Positions 53,578 through 62,853 of a DNA stretch of 64,000 nt are shown here, piece by piece. Made by a program: the position numbers and the translations under genes. The notes under the pieces were generated by a model, which was given only the letters and a program-made list of their open reading frames with translations, made no database searches and was not told the origin of the DNA. The stretch is from Phnomibacter ginsenosidimutans (lineage in GTDB: Bacteria > Bacteroidota > Bacteroidia > Chitinophagales > Chitinophagaceae). Every line of letters begins with the position of its first letter. The stretch's first letter is position 1. The DNA lies in the NCBI RefSeq assembly GCF_009740285.1, contig NZ_CP046566.1, positions 2,600,501-2,664,500 of the forward strand. Direction: 5' to 3'.

Positions 53578-54609
53578 ATGAAAAAACCGGTCATTTATCA
53601 GTACCTGCATTTTGATTACTATTCTGCCACGCCAAAATATTTGCAGCTGGCCAACTGTATCATTAATGCCATCAGCGAAGGCAAGATAAAAAAAGATGAC
53701 CCGCTGCCTTCCATCAATGAACTAAGTTTTGAGTTTGAAATTTCGAGAGATACCGCTGAAAAAGGGTACAAACATTTGAAGGCCCTGGGTGTGCTTGGCT
53801 CTGTGCCCGGCAAAGGCTACTTCATTAAATGTACCGAAGTGGATCAGGAATTGAAAATTTTCCTGCTCTTCAACAAGTTGAGTTTTCACAAGAAAATTAT
53901 CTACGATGCGTTCAGTCAATCATTGCCTGATAAGGCGCTTATTGACCTATACATCTACAACAACGATTTTTCGCTGTTCAAAAAACTCATTTACAACCGC
54001 AAAGAAGATTACACCCATTTTGTAATAGTGCCCCACTATACCGATGGCGAAGACAATACGGCTGAAGTGCTGAGTGTGTTGCCCAAAGACAAACTCATTT
54101 TAATGGACAAGTTGCTGCCTGGTTTTACCGGCGACTACGGTGCCGTGTACGAACAATTTGATAAAGACCTGCAAGCCACACTGGAGCAGGCCTTGCCACA
54201 GTTGGAAAAATACCAAACTATCAAGCTCATTTTTCCGGAAGATTCTTATCACCCGAGAGAAATTATCCGTGGCTTTACCATGTTTTGCCGGCAGTATGCC
54301 TTCAACTACAAAGTGGTACACCGCATAGAAGATGAAGCCATTGAAAAAGGCGATGTGTACATCAACCTCATGGAAAATGATTTGGTGACACTCATCGAAC
54401 GCATCATGGAAAAGAAGCTGAAGCTGGGGAAAGAAGTGGGTGTGATTTCGTACAATGAAACGCCACTGAAGAAAATCATTCTTAATGGCATCACGACCAT
54501 TTCAACCGATTTTCAGAAGATGGGCGAAACTGCTGCGCAAATGATTTTAAATCACAACCGACAGCATGTACACAATCCGTTTTACCTCACCCTGCGCCAA
54601 TCGCTGTAA
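53578..54609 (+). CDS. GntR-family transcriptional regulator with LacI-type sugar-binding domain
   Basis: A 343-residue regulator. The N-terminal winged helix (residues about 12-85) reads YLQLANCIINAISEGKIKKD, PLPSINELSFEFEISRDTAE and GVLGSVPGKGYFIK, typical of GntR. The remainder resembles a periplasmic-binding-protein/LacI effector domain (VIVPHYTDGEDNTAEV, KLILMDKLLPG, ITTISTDFQKMGETAAQMI). By position, divergent to rhaT, it likely senses L-rhamnose or a derivative and controls both this and the flanking pectin genes. The start at 53578 (MKKPVIYQYL) is preferred over 53413, which would run through the palindrome. Two secreted-protein genes follow in the same direction. Confidence 0.88.
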   Translation: MKKPVIYQYLHFDYYSATPKYLQLANCIINAISEGKIKKDDPLPSINELSFEFEISRDTAEKGYKHLKALGVLGSVPGKGYFIKCTEVDQELKIFLLFNKLSFHKKIIYDAFSQSLPDKALIDLYIYNNDFSLFKKLIYNRKEDYTHFVIVPHYTDGEDNTAEVLSVLPKDKLILMDKLLPGFTGDYGAVYEQFDKDLQATLEQALPQLEKYQTIKLIFPEDSYHPREIIRGFTMFCRQYAFNYKVVHRIEDEAIEKGDVYINLMENDLVTLIERIMEKKLKLGKEVGVISYNETPLKKIILNGITTISTDFQKMGETAAQMILNHNRQHVHNPFYLTLRQSL

Positions 54610-54620
54610 GTTGTTCAACT

Positions 54621-55304
54621 ATGCTGTGGCGCTTCATGTTTGTACTGCTGGCAAGTATTACTGTTGCGCTAACCACAGCAGCACAGCCGGCAAAAGGTAA
54701 ACATGTTGCAGCCATATCTTTTGGCAATAGCTTAGACAGCAACCTGTGGCTGGCACACATGCTACACAATAGTCACAACCGTGTATTTACGCAGCAGGAT
54801 ACACTGTGGCTCAATTGTGCAGATGGCGTAACGTTATGGTTAAAAAAATCATTGCCCCAATCGTACATCATCAGTTTTGACCGGGGCTTTCCTTCAGATA
54901 CATCCGGTGCCAATTATCGCCTCAGTGATGTGAATCTGTTTTGGCAAGCCACACCAACCGATACAGCCAACCCCAGTGGTAAACTGGAAGGCTACGACCG
55001 TTGGCGGTTGTATTACGCCGGCATTGGCGGCAATTACAACAGCACTACCCGTTTTAGAAAATACGATGGCAGTGGCAACCGCTTACTATTGCAGGAATAT
55101 ACCCAACCCAACTACCTGCTACAACCCAACACCGTGTATCATTGTACGTTGCTTGTACATCCACCGCTTACACAATTGTGGGTGAATAATCAACTATGGT
55201 TCAGCTATACCGATGCACAACCGTTGCGGCAGGGGCTGTTCGGAATACGCAGCACCAAATCAAATCAATGGATTACGAATTTCAACATATGGTTGCCAAA
55301 ATAA
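54621..55304 (+). CDS. Secreted DUF6250/DUF1961-like protein (concanavalin-like fold)
   Basis: A 227-residue exported protein, with a signal peptide ending TTAAQ. The body has concanavalin/lectin-like strands: SYIISFDRGFPSDTSGANYRL, YDRWRLYYAGIGGNYN, TTRFRKYDGSGNR and a C-terminal QGLFGIRSTKSNQWITNFNIW. These fit the DUF6250/DUF1961 group seen in polysaccharide-utilisation loci. Some relatives may bind or cleave pectin fragments; no catalytic residue can be named. It begins 11 bases after the regulator gene and overlaps the next gene by 16 bases. Confidence 0.7.
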   Translation: MLWRFMFVLLASITVALTTAAQPAKGKHVAAISFGNSLDSNLWLAHMLHNSHNRVFTQQDTLWLNCADGVTLWLKKSLPQSYIISFDRGFPSDTSGANYRLSDVNLFWQATPTDTANPSGKLEGYDRWRLYYAGIGGNYNSTTRFRKYDGSGNRLLLQEYTQPNYLLQPNTVYHCTLLVHPPLTQLWVNNQLWFSYTDAQPLRQGLFGIRSTKSNQWITNFNIWLPK

Positions 55305-56269
55305 TTGCCACTGCATTGTTGAGCATTAGTTGCTGCACAAGTCATGCACAAACGTTCAGCATTCAGCAATATGCCAACAACAACAAACGCTACAACATAC
55401 AGTTTGGCCGCGATAGTGTAGCGCAGTTTTGGTTTGATGATACATTGCGTCGCCCCTATCTGCACCGCATATTTGCACCCGACCAAGTGCTCATCAGCCG
55501 TGGCTATCCGTTGATGCCCTTGCTCAACGATACTACAGATCATCCGCATCAGGTAGGTGTATGGTTTACGTATGAAGATGTAAATGGCAGCGACTTTTGG
55601 AACAACTCTCTCTGGCCAGCTGCCGACCGCAAAGGGAAATTGGGCAGCATTGTGGTAGATAATCTGTTATCGCAAACTAAAGGCGCAGCAGCCATATTGC
55701 AATTTCATGCCCGATGGAAAGACAATCAGCAACAAGCTATTTTGCTCGATACAACGACCTTGCATTTCAGCAAACAAGCCAACTACTACATTATTGACTG
55801 GACAACGAAGCTTACTGCACTCAAGCCTGTTACGCTTGGCGATGTAAAAGATGGAACCTTTGGCATAAGGCTTCGCCGCGAATTACAAATACCTTGGAAA
55901 GGCGAACAATCCGGTGCCAATGGCAACTACCTTTCTTCATCAGAACTTACAGGCCACGAAGTATGGGGCAAGCGGGCCAATTGGGTAATGCTGCACGGAC
56001 AAGTACAACAGCAGTCAATCAGCGTGGTGATTATCGATCATCCTAAAAATCTGCACTACCCGGCTTATTGGCATGCCAGAGGTTATGGTTTATTTGCTAT
56101 AAATTCACTGGCGCAAAAAAGTTTTGATGCCATCAAACCTGCATATACAACCAGACTACAACAAGGAGAAAGTTTACAGCTGCAATACAGGCTCGTGATA
56201 GCAACAGGCACTACGCCCCTGCACAAAAACACTGTAATGCAATTGGAAAAAGATTTTAGCCGTCAATAG
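55289..56269 (+). CDS. PmoA-like / DUF6807 family secreted protein
   Basis: A 326-residue exported protein with a signal peptide MVAKIIATALLSISCCTSHAQ, hence the choice of the start at 55289 (an ATG at 55268 is also possible). The family segments are RPYLHRIFAPDQVLISRGYP, DHPHQVGVWFTYEDVNGSDFW and FGIRLRRELQIPW. Proteins of this family are found near sugar-degrading genes and are called PmoA-like only by historical naming; no monooxygenase function is implied. It is coupled to the preceding gene by overlap. It ends one base before the convergent glycosidase-like gene. Confidence 0.75.
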   Translation: MVAKIIATALLSISCCTSHAQTFSIQQYANNNKRYNIQFGRDSVAQFWFDDTLRRPYLHRIFAPDQVLISRGYPLMPLLNDTTDHPHQVGVWFTYEDVNGSDFWNNSLWPAADRKGKLGSIVVDNLLSQTKGAAAILQFHARWKDNQQQAILLDTTTLHFSKQANYYIIDWTTKLTALKPVTLGDVKDGTFGIRLRRELQIPWKGEQSGANGNYLSSSELTGHEVWGKRANWVMLHGQVQQQSISVVIIDHPKNLHYPAYWHARGYGLFAINSLAQKSFDAIKPAYTTRLQQGESLQLQYRLVIATGTTPLHKNTVMQLEKDFSRQ

Positions 56270-56270
56270 C

Positions 56271-58403
56271 TTAAAAGAAAGGCTGCAATCCTTCCCATTT
56301 CACTTGCCAATTGGCATTTTTAGGAATGCCAGGCTGCGCTTCGGTATTGCCCTCAAAGCCAGCCAGCATCAATGCTACAGCAGTAAGTACACCACCATTA
56401 CCCGGCAGGTACAAGCGTAGTCTGTCGTCCTGATAATTGTGGCCATTGGGTAAATAACGATTTGTACGAATGGGCATGAGCAATGCATCTACCGCTTTAT
56501 CGGGCATGTTTAGCCGTGTAGCCGTCATAGCCGCCATTGGAAAATCCCAGCCCCATGTATCGTCCCATGTCCACACGTTCCAAACATGATTGAAGGTGCG
56601 ACGCATGGTTTCCTTATCCAGCATGCTGCTGGCGGGCAACATACCAAGTGTACCATACACCGCCGGATGATCGGTTAAATAACGTGGATTTGTGTAACTA
56701 TCCGGAGCACTTTCTGTAGCGAGGTAAATGCTATCCTGCACAGGCAGTGGCGACAATTTCTGGAGCACATCATCCCACTTTGCCTGGTGTGGCATGCCCA
56801 TGCGAACCCGCCATGCCTGTGCCGTGGTTAATGCCCAATGCCAGTAATGCAATTCATAGGTGGGGTTGAAAGTTTGTACGGCTTCAAAACGCTCTTGTGC
56901 AGGTATTAATCCCGGGCCTAAAATATACCGGCCCTTGCTGCTATCATACCACGCATAGCTGGCCATGAAATCGGCAGTAGCAAAAACCAAATCGCTATAG
57001 CGTTTGAGAACCGCTTTATCATTTTTGCTTTTGTACAACAACTCTGCAAACGTGATAAAATGTGGTTGTTGCCAAATGAGAAATGCACCAACAGAAGAAG
57101 GACTTTCATTGCCTTCATGATCGACCATTTTCTGCCAACGTACGCCTTCATACCCCTGACGAACAGCAATGGCTTTTGCTTCATCATACACGGTCCGGTA
57201 CCACTGCATGCTTTTTTCCAGCAGCTCGGGGCGGCCCCACAAAGCAAAGTGAACAGCATGCCACCAATGCATTTCCAAATGTGGTTTTCCAAACCAACTA
57301 TTGTAGGTAAGGCCGGTTTCTTGTGGCGGAAAATTGCCGGCACATTGTACTTTGGTAAGGTATTGCGACAACACTACCCGGCGTTCTATTTCAAATGCTC
57401 GTGGGTCTTTGCAACCGCCAAAATCTACAGCAGCGCCGCTTTGCCAAAATGCCTGCCAGCCCTTGGTAGTGCTGGCTTGTACTTCATGCCATTTGCTTAC
57501 AGATGCAGGTAACGATGCTGCAAACTCCAACGACATGCCAAATGTGGTGCCATCGGCGGGTGTGATAGAAAAAAGATGTGGTTGTGTATTGTTCACTATT
57601 GCATTGCCTGCAAAAGCGGCTTGCGCAAAATACCGGGTGCTATCCAATTGATGCTGCCAAACCGCTTGCTGATTGCTGCTTTGAATCAACTCGCTGCGGT
57701 GTTTATCGTTGTGCAGGTAAACAGCACCGCCATCAGCCCACTCACCCGTTGGATACGGAAATGACAAAATAAAACGAAGTCGTTTTTGTTGTATCAATGC
57801 AGAAGTCACCTGTACCGCAATAGCATCCCTTTCTTGATGACTCATGGTTTGAACATACACGGGCACCCCTTCCAATTCAAAGCTGCTATGTATAATGCCT
57901 GTCCACAAGTGAAGGGTCTGTTTGATGTTGCGTAAATCTGCGGACGTGGCAATGCTGCCATCTTTTTTAATGAGTTCAAAACCCAAGTGGCCCAAGTGCA
58001 ACCGATGTGGATTTTGCCGAAAATAATCACCAGCTTGTTTGTTGCGAAGCGGCTCTTTTATTTGTACACCAAAGCTCACTTTTCTGCCATGCAGATTGTA
58101 CTCCCGCAAAGATTCTTCGAACCGGTATTGCTGTTCGTTGGGAAAACTATGCCAGCCCCATTCGCTTTGTGTGCCCAGTGGTACGCCCTTTTGGTATTGT
58201 TGCGGAAATGTTTGCAAACCAGTAGCATCCACAGTAAAAGCGAAAGCACCATTACCAACCGTCAGCGATTGCAACGAATCGAATGACGACACCTGCACAT
58301 TGTGCCTGCTGACAACCGCTTTCCTGTTGATAGGCTGCGCCACTGCCAGCAATGACAACAAACAGCAACCAAATATTGCCCACACACGACGATAACGAAT
58401 CAT
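56271..58403 (-). CDS. Six-hairpin glycosidase-like secreted protein (GH65/GH95-like)
   Basis: A 710-residue exported protein (signal ending LAVAQ). The N-terminal beta region contains RHNVQVSSFDSLQSLTVGNG and GVPLGTQSEWGWHSFPNE. The helical barrel part has HLEMHWWHAVHFALWGRPEL, GYEGVRWQKMVDHEGNESPS and FLIWQQPHFITFAELLY, which read like the (alpha/alpha)6 core of GH65/GH95-type enzymes; a glutamate in NESPSS could be catalytic. The exact CAZy family cannot be stated. It is the last gene of the right-edge leftward operon, so a role on rhamnogalacturonan oligosaccharides is likely. Confidence 0.7.
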   Translation of the reverse strand: MIRYRRVWAIFGCCLLSLLAVAQPINRKAVVSRHNVQVSSFDSLQSLTVGNGAFAFTVDATGLQTFPQQYQKGVPLGTQSEWGWHSFPNEQQYRFEESLREYNLHGRKVSFGVQIKEPLRNKQAGDYFRQNPHRLHLGHLGFELIKKDGSIATSADLRNIKQTLHLWTGIIHSSFELEGVPVYVQTMSHQERDAIAVQVTSALIQQKRLRFILSFPYPTGEWADGGAVYLHNDKHRSELIQSSNQQAVWQHQLDSTRYFAQAAFAGNAIVNNTQPHLFSITPADGTTFGMSLEFAASLPASVSKWHEVQASTTKGWQAFWQSGAAVDFGGCKDPRAFEIERRVVLSQYLTKVQCAGNFPPQETGLTYNSWFGKPHLEMHWWHAVHFALWGRPELLEKSMQWYRTVYDEAKAIAVRQGYEGVRWQKMVDHEGNESPSSVGAFLIWQQPHFITFAELLYKSKNDKAVLKRYSDLVFATADFMASYAWYDSSKGRYILGPGLIPAQERFEAVQTFNPTYELHYWHWALTTAQAWRVRMGMPHQAKWDDVLQKLSPLPVQDSIYLATESAPDSYTNPRYLTDHPAVYGTLGMLPASSMLDKETMRRTFNHVWNVWTWDDTWGWDFPMAAMTATRLNMPDKAVDALLMPIRTNRYLPNGHNYQDDRLRLYLPGNGGVLTAVALMLAGFEGNTEAQPGIPKNANWQVKWEGLQPFF

Positions 58404-58422
58404 AAAATAATGAGTGAAATGA

Positions 58423-59220
58423 TTATGGTTTCAGATATGCTTGCAATGGCATCTTCGGCAGCGCTTTAATACCAGCAGCTACTTTGCCCGCATTCAACTC
58501 AGCACCCGGCAAACTAGTGTGTGTATGATCGCCAAAAAATAAAGTATTGACAGTTGCCGTGTCCATGGTTTCATATGCAGCTGCCACCAATTCATTCAGG
58601 TCAATAAAGTATGCGCCATTTTGCTCAGCAATTTGTTTGGCCCACAAACCATAATCCTGATTGGAGCGGCGGATTTTCCCTTGCTGCCAATTGTTGCGGG
58701 GCACCGGCGAACACACAATTGCAGTGGCGCCTTTTGCTTTGGTATCGGTCACGTATTTACGCATGTACCAACCGTAAGTATGCACCACTTCCTGCACTTT
58801 CCTAATAGGATTGTAAATCTCTTTTTCTTCATCGCCAATGCCCCGTATTGTACCACGGGCACGGGAAGTATCATCCAGCGGGCCAGCATCGTTGTGGCCG
58901 AATTGCATGATGACAAAATCGCCGGGTTGTAAATTATTCATGATGCGATCCCAACGGCCTTCTGTCATGAATGTGCGGCTGCTACGGCCACCAATGGCAT
59001 GGTTCTGAATTTGAATACGGGTTGTATCAAAGTAAGGATGTAAAACTGTGCCCCAACCCCACTGCTTGTTTTTCCCTGTGCCATCACCATTGCGAACAGT
59101 TGAGTCGCCAATGATATACAACACCGGCTTGCGTTCTGTTTGTACCCAAAAAGCTTGCAGTACTACAGCTGTTGCCAGCAACAAGGTTGTTCTCCAGATA
59201 AAATTGCGTCGTTGTATCAT
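58423..59220 (-). CDS. Rhamnogalacturonan acetylesterase (CE12), compact form
   Basis: A 265-residue SGNH hydrolase with a signal-like N-terminus (TTLLLATAVVLQAFWV). Block I is YIIGDSTVRNGDG (nucleophile Ser), block II has AIGGRSSRTF, block III is MQFGHNDAGPLDD, and block V is FGDHTHTSLPGAELNA. It removes acetyl esters from rhamnogalacturonan-I. It is smaller than the CE12 protein at 39973, lacking the N-terminal beta domain, and the two probably differ in location or substrate. Gaps to its neighbours are 12 to 19 bases. Confidence 0.88.
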   Translation of the reverse strand: MIQRRNFIWRTTLLLATAVVLQAFWVQTERKPVLYIIGDSTVRNGDGTGKNKQWGWGTVLHPYFDTTRIQIQNHAIGGRSSRTFMTEGRWDRIMNNLQPGDFVIMQFGHNDAGPLDDTSRARGTIRGIGDEEKEIYNPIRKVQEVVHTYGWYMRKYVTDTKAKGATAIVCSPVPRNNWQQGKIRRSNQDYGLWAKQIAEQNGAYFIDLNELVAAAYETMDTATVNTLFFGDHTHTSLPGAELNAGKVAAGIKALPKMPLQAYLKP

Positions 59221-59232
59221 GTTGTCTTTTTT

Positions 59233-62200
59233 TTAATCTGCTTGTAAAAGTGTAATGGCCATGGTTCCAATCACAACATCGTTGCTGATGGATTTCCATG
59301 CAATGGATTGCAAAGTTTTGTCTGCACGAAGTGGAATATCAACCACCGTGGCAGCACCACCATCAATGGCCATATTGGTCATGCCTTTAATGCTGCTGTA
59401 TTTGGGTTTGGCCGTCATCCACACTTCCCCTGTGGCCAGATGCACTCTTGGCGGCCTTGGTGTTTGGCGGGCAAACTGATAGCCGTCCTCAATATAATCC
59501 TGCTCGATGGGCCACCAGTTTTCCGGATTGATCAGCGGCAGTGAATCCAATGTACCGTCTGTATATTTTACCAATACGGCACCATTCACTATCCGGCTTT
59601 GCATTGGGTTGGTACTACCAGCCATCAGCAACCAGGCATGTCTTGCTTTGCCACTCACCGGTACTTGCAACACATCCGGATAATTGTCCCACATACTGGT
59701 GAAGGCAATGTTTTGAGTTGTAGAAGGAACTGAAAAGCTCACACCGTTGGGCAGCATCAATACAGAACCGTTGAATTGCATTTTTTTGCGCAATCCAGTA
59801 TCGCTGATACTGGCAGTGGCCTGCGGATAACACCATTGACCAAAACCTTGCAATGGCAATTGCAGGGTTGGCACTGCCAATCGTGGCGAAGCATAGCGCT
59901 GCTGAAAGATATCAGTAACTGCTGCATTCAGCATAGCACCAAGCTGAATGGTTGTTGTTTTAGTATTGGTTGACAAACCTATCTGCCAATCAATAAACTG
60001 CAGAGATTGTTTAGTGCCATTTACCAAACCCAGTTCAATATGATTGGTGCCGGGCAGCAATGCAGTTACCGGTATACGAAGCTGTCTTTTACTTGCCTGC
60101 CACAGCAGGGCTACTGATTGCTGCCAACCATTAACAACAACAGACTTTACTGCTGCAGGCAAATTCAATTGCAGTTGTACAGCGCCGTTCAAGTTTGTTT
60201 TTGAAACAATGGCTGCAGCAGGATTCACCTGAATCAATACCGGCTGCCACCAAATAGCAGCTCCGTGCTGCACTTGTACAAACAGGTGACGGCTTCCCAA
60301 TTGACCCACCACTTTTGCCTGTATGCCTGACTGTGTATTTTTTACTTGCTGCAATACTCCTTGCGGATCTTTCAGCTGCAAAATTTTAAGCAGCGGAAAT
60401 GGCATGCTCAAGGTTTCTCCCCGCACAGCTTGATATGTGGTTTTGGGCAATGGACGCAAAGTGGCATTGCTCCAAACAATTCGAATGGCATAATGCGTTG
60501 CCGCCGGTAATTCGATATTCAGTAGAGGCTGACCAATATGTGCTGCATCAAATTGAACGGGCACTTGCACTCCATTTACCAATACCGTTGGTAAGTAAGT
60601 ACTGATGGCAGGAATGCGCAACGCCGTTTGCATTTTCACCGGCCATTGTTGATGAATATCCCACAACTCTTCTATGCCATTTCTTTTAAACGACACCTGA
60701 ATATCGGGCACTGATAATGAGGCATGCTGCCATGCTTTTGGAAAGCCCGGTTCAATCAGCAAGCGTTGCTCCAGTACATTGGGTTTAATACCAAACAATC
60801 CTTCCACTACAGTTCTGGCGGCTACACCTACAGGATCGGCAAAGTCGCGGTAGAGTTCGCCACGGGCAGCATCAAACGACAAGAGCTGATGAAAGGCACC
60901 GGGACCTGCACCGCAATACAAACTTTCCATCAGGCTACTTTTCCACAGCTTAAATGCCTGCTCGTTATCACCAGCCTGCCAGTACGCCAGCGATGTATGC
61001 ATCAACTCACCCAATGCCACGTTGTTGATACTCCATACATATGGGTGCCAGTTGGTAGTACTGCGCAACAAAAAAGAATCAGGAACGCCTTTTATTTTGA
61101 ATGGGATAGCAGGTATTTCATGAGAAACGTATTGCATCATTTGCCATGCCTGAAATGGATCGGGCACTTTGGAATCAATGGCATGATACACCGTCCACAA
61201 AGCAGCTGCGGGATGCACAAGCCGATGCCCCAATGCATCTTTGTATTCTGCCAACCATCCTTTATCCGCCAACCACAGATTCTGCTGAATGGCATTCATA
61301 ATTTTATTGGCCTCGGCAGCATACGCTATGCCGTCTTTACCAATAAGTGCAGCCAGCCTGGCAGCGGCACTAAATGCCCGGTAATTGTACGCTGAAGAAT
61401 GTGCCACACCGCCGCCGCTGTACTGCAATGCATCACTTGCCCAAATACAACAGTAAGCATCGTACAAACCATCATCATCTGTATCAAAATTTCTTTTCTC
61501 CCATGCCAAATGGCGTTCGAGCAAGGACCACATGCTTTGTACAAATGCTGTGTCACCCGTCCATTCAAAATGTGTGAGCAACTGATCCACAAACACCAGG
61601 TTCATATCATAGTGGTGTGGCCGGATATCGCCATTGGGATTTCTGCAGATATAGCCACTGCTAAAAACTGCATTGCCAATTTTTTCCTGATGCCGTGCAA
61701 GGTTCAAAGCAGTATCCATCACTACCGGTCCGGCTGAAGGATTAACGATTTGGCTTTTGGCATACGCTTCAAAATGCGTACGGGCTCTGTCGTGCCATCC
61801 CAACGGATCGGCAACATTTGCACCACGCCATCCGGGCAATCGCATACGCCACGCTACTGCTCCATGCATGTAAGTAGGATTATCCCAAATGGCATTTCCA
61901 GCATTGGCCAAAACAGGCCCCAACTGATTGATCCACTCGTCAGGAGTTGACAACTTTATCCGTTCACTTATCTGATCAATTTGTTGTAACGCTTCTTGAT
62001 ACTGTGCCGCCAATTGTCCATTCGGTGTTTGCTGTGCACCGGGCGTCCACTGCAACCATTGCGGCGCATCAGCATTCAAAGAAAACGAAGCTTTTAGTAC
62101 CGGATGGTTGATGGCTACCGGAGCCGTCAATAGTTGTGCAGCCTGTTGCGTTTGCGTCAAATCAACGGTAGCGAATGAGGTCGAAGTTGGAAAACTGCCA

Positions 62201-62835
62201 GACACCACATGTTCTTCATAATGATCGGTGATGGTAAATGTGCCGCCAGTACCAAAACGAATATTGTTGCCCGAGCAATAGCCGGGCTGCAAATACCAAA
62301 CCGATTCGGGGTCTGCGCCTATGTCACCATCACGGGAAAACTTTTTACCACTTACACCACCGTACACTACATGCAACTGCACATCGGCTGCAATATTGTT
62401 ACAGGTCAGTTGCATCAACAGACCTTCATCCGCTTGCATCGCCAGCACATCCAATTGCAATGAACCAGTACCCAACAGTTTATCCCGCAACACATACTGC
62501 ATGTGCTCAGGCCTGTATCGGGTTTCTATGCTATCAGCATCATTCACCCATTTGATGCTTCTGCCCTGCTGAATGGCCAATCGAATATTGCCACCCATGC
62601 CGGGCAGGTACAATCCAAACTCAGGCACATCACCTGCTTCAATCCTGAATGCCGTATTGGTACTGTATAAGCTTCGGTTGAAACGCATTTTTCCCTGCTG
62701 CTTTACAAACCATCCATCTTGTGGTGCATAATGCAGCTGACGCCATTTGGCAGCTGGCAACTGCTGTTGCGCTTCAGCTGCATGAGCCAAAACGAAGGCA
62801 AGTATCAACTGTAATAGTAAATGACGTAAATGCAT
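59233..62835 (-). CDS. DUF4450 domain-containing large secreted protein
   Basis: A 1200-residue exported protein with a signal peptide ending HAAEAQ. The N-terminal part (WRQLHYAPQDGWFVKQQGKMRFNR split over residues about 32-55, and VPEFGLYLPGMGGNIRLAI) is the DUF4450 signature. A long helical, six-hairpin-like region follows (about 280-720), including YMHGAVAWRMRLPGWRGAN, HHYDMNLVFVDQLLTHF and VWSINNVALGELMH. The C-terminal third is beta-rich. DUF4450 proteins are found in pectin loci of Bacteroidota; the reaction is unknown to me. It lies between PL11 and CE12 genes. Confidence 0.82.
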   Translation of the reverse strand: MHLRHLLLQLILAFVLAHAAEAQQQLPAAKWRQLHYAPQDGWFVKQQGKMRFNRSLYSTNTAFRIEAGDVPEFGLYLPGMGGNIRLAIQQGRSIKWVNDADSIETRYRPEHMQYVLRDKLLGTGSLQLDVLAMQADEGLLMQLTCNNIAADVQLHVVYGGVSGKKFSRDGDIGADPESVWYLQPGYCSGNNIRFGTGGTFTITDHYEEHVVSGSFPTSTSFATVDLTQTQQAAQLLTAPVAINHPVLKASFSLNADAPQWLQWTPGAQQTPNGQLAAQYQEALQQIDQISERIKLSTPDEWINQLGPVLANAGNAIWDNPTYMHGAVAWRMRLPGWRGANVADPLGWHDRARTHFEAYAKSQIVNPSAGPVVMDTALNLARHQEKIGNAVFSSGYICRNPNGDIRPHHYDMNLVFVDQLLTHFEWTGDTAFVQSMWSLLERHLAWEKRNFDTDDDGLYDAYCCIWASDALQYSGGGVAHSSAYNYRAFSAAARLAALIGKDGIAYAAEANKIMNAIQQNLWLADKGWLAEYKDALGHRLVHPAAALWTVYHAIDSKVPDPFQAWQMMQYVSHEIPAIPFKIKGVPDSFLLRSTTNWHPYVWSINNVALGELMHTSLAYWQAGDNEQAFKLWKSSLMESLYCGAGPGAFHQLLSFDAARGELYRDFADPVGVAARTVVEGLFGIKPNVLEQRLLIEPGFPKAWQHASLSVPDIQVSFKRNGIEELWDIHQQWPVKMQTALRIPAISTYLPTVLVNGVQVPVQFDAAHIGQPLLNIELPAATHYAIRIVWSNATLRPLPKTTYQAVRGETLSMPFPLLKILQLKDPQGVLQQVKNTQSGIQAKVVGQLGSRHLFVQVQHGAAIWWQPVLIQVNPAAAIVSKTNLNGAVQLQLNLPAAVKSVVVNGWQQSVALLWQASKRQLRIPVTALLPGTNHIELGLVNGTKQSLQFIDWQIGLSTNTKTTTIQLGAMLNAAVTDIFQQRYASPRLAVPTLQLPLQGFGQWCYPQATASISDTGLRKKMQFNGSVLMLPNGVSFSVPSTTQNIAFTSMWDNYPDVLQVPVSGKARHAWLLMAGSTNPMQSRIVNGAVLVKYTDGTLDSLPLINPENWWPIEQDYIEDGYQFARQTPRPPRVHLATGEVWMTAKPKYSSIKGMTNMAIDGGAATVVDIPLRADKTLQSIAWKSISNDVVIGTMAITLLQAD

Positions 62836-62853
62836 GTGCGTGGCATTTGATTG

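Noticed and set aside
55289-56269. Methane monooxygenase-related function for the PmoA-like protein
   Set aside because: The name is historical; the protein is exported, lies in a pectin locus and shows no copper-enzyme features I can see.
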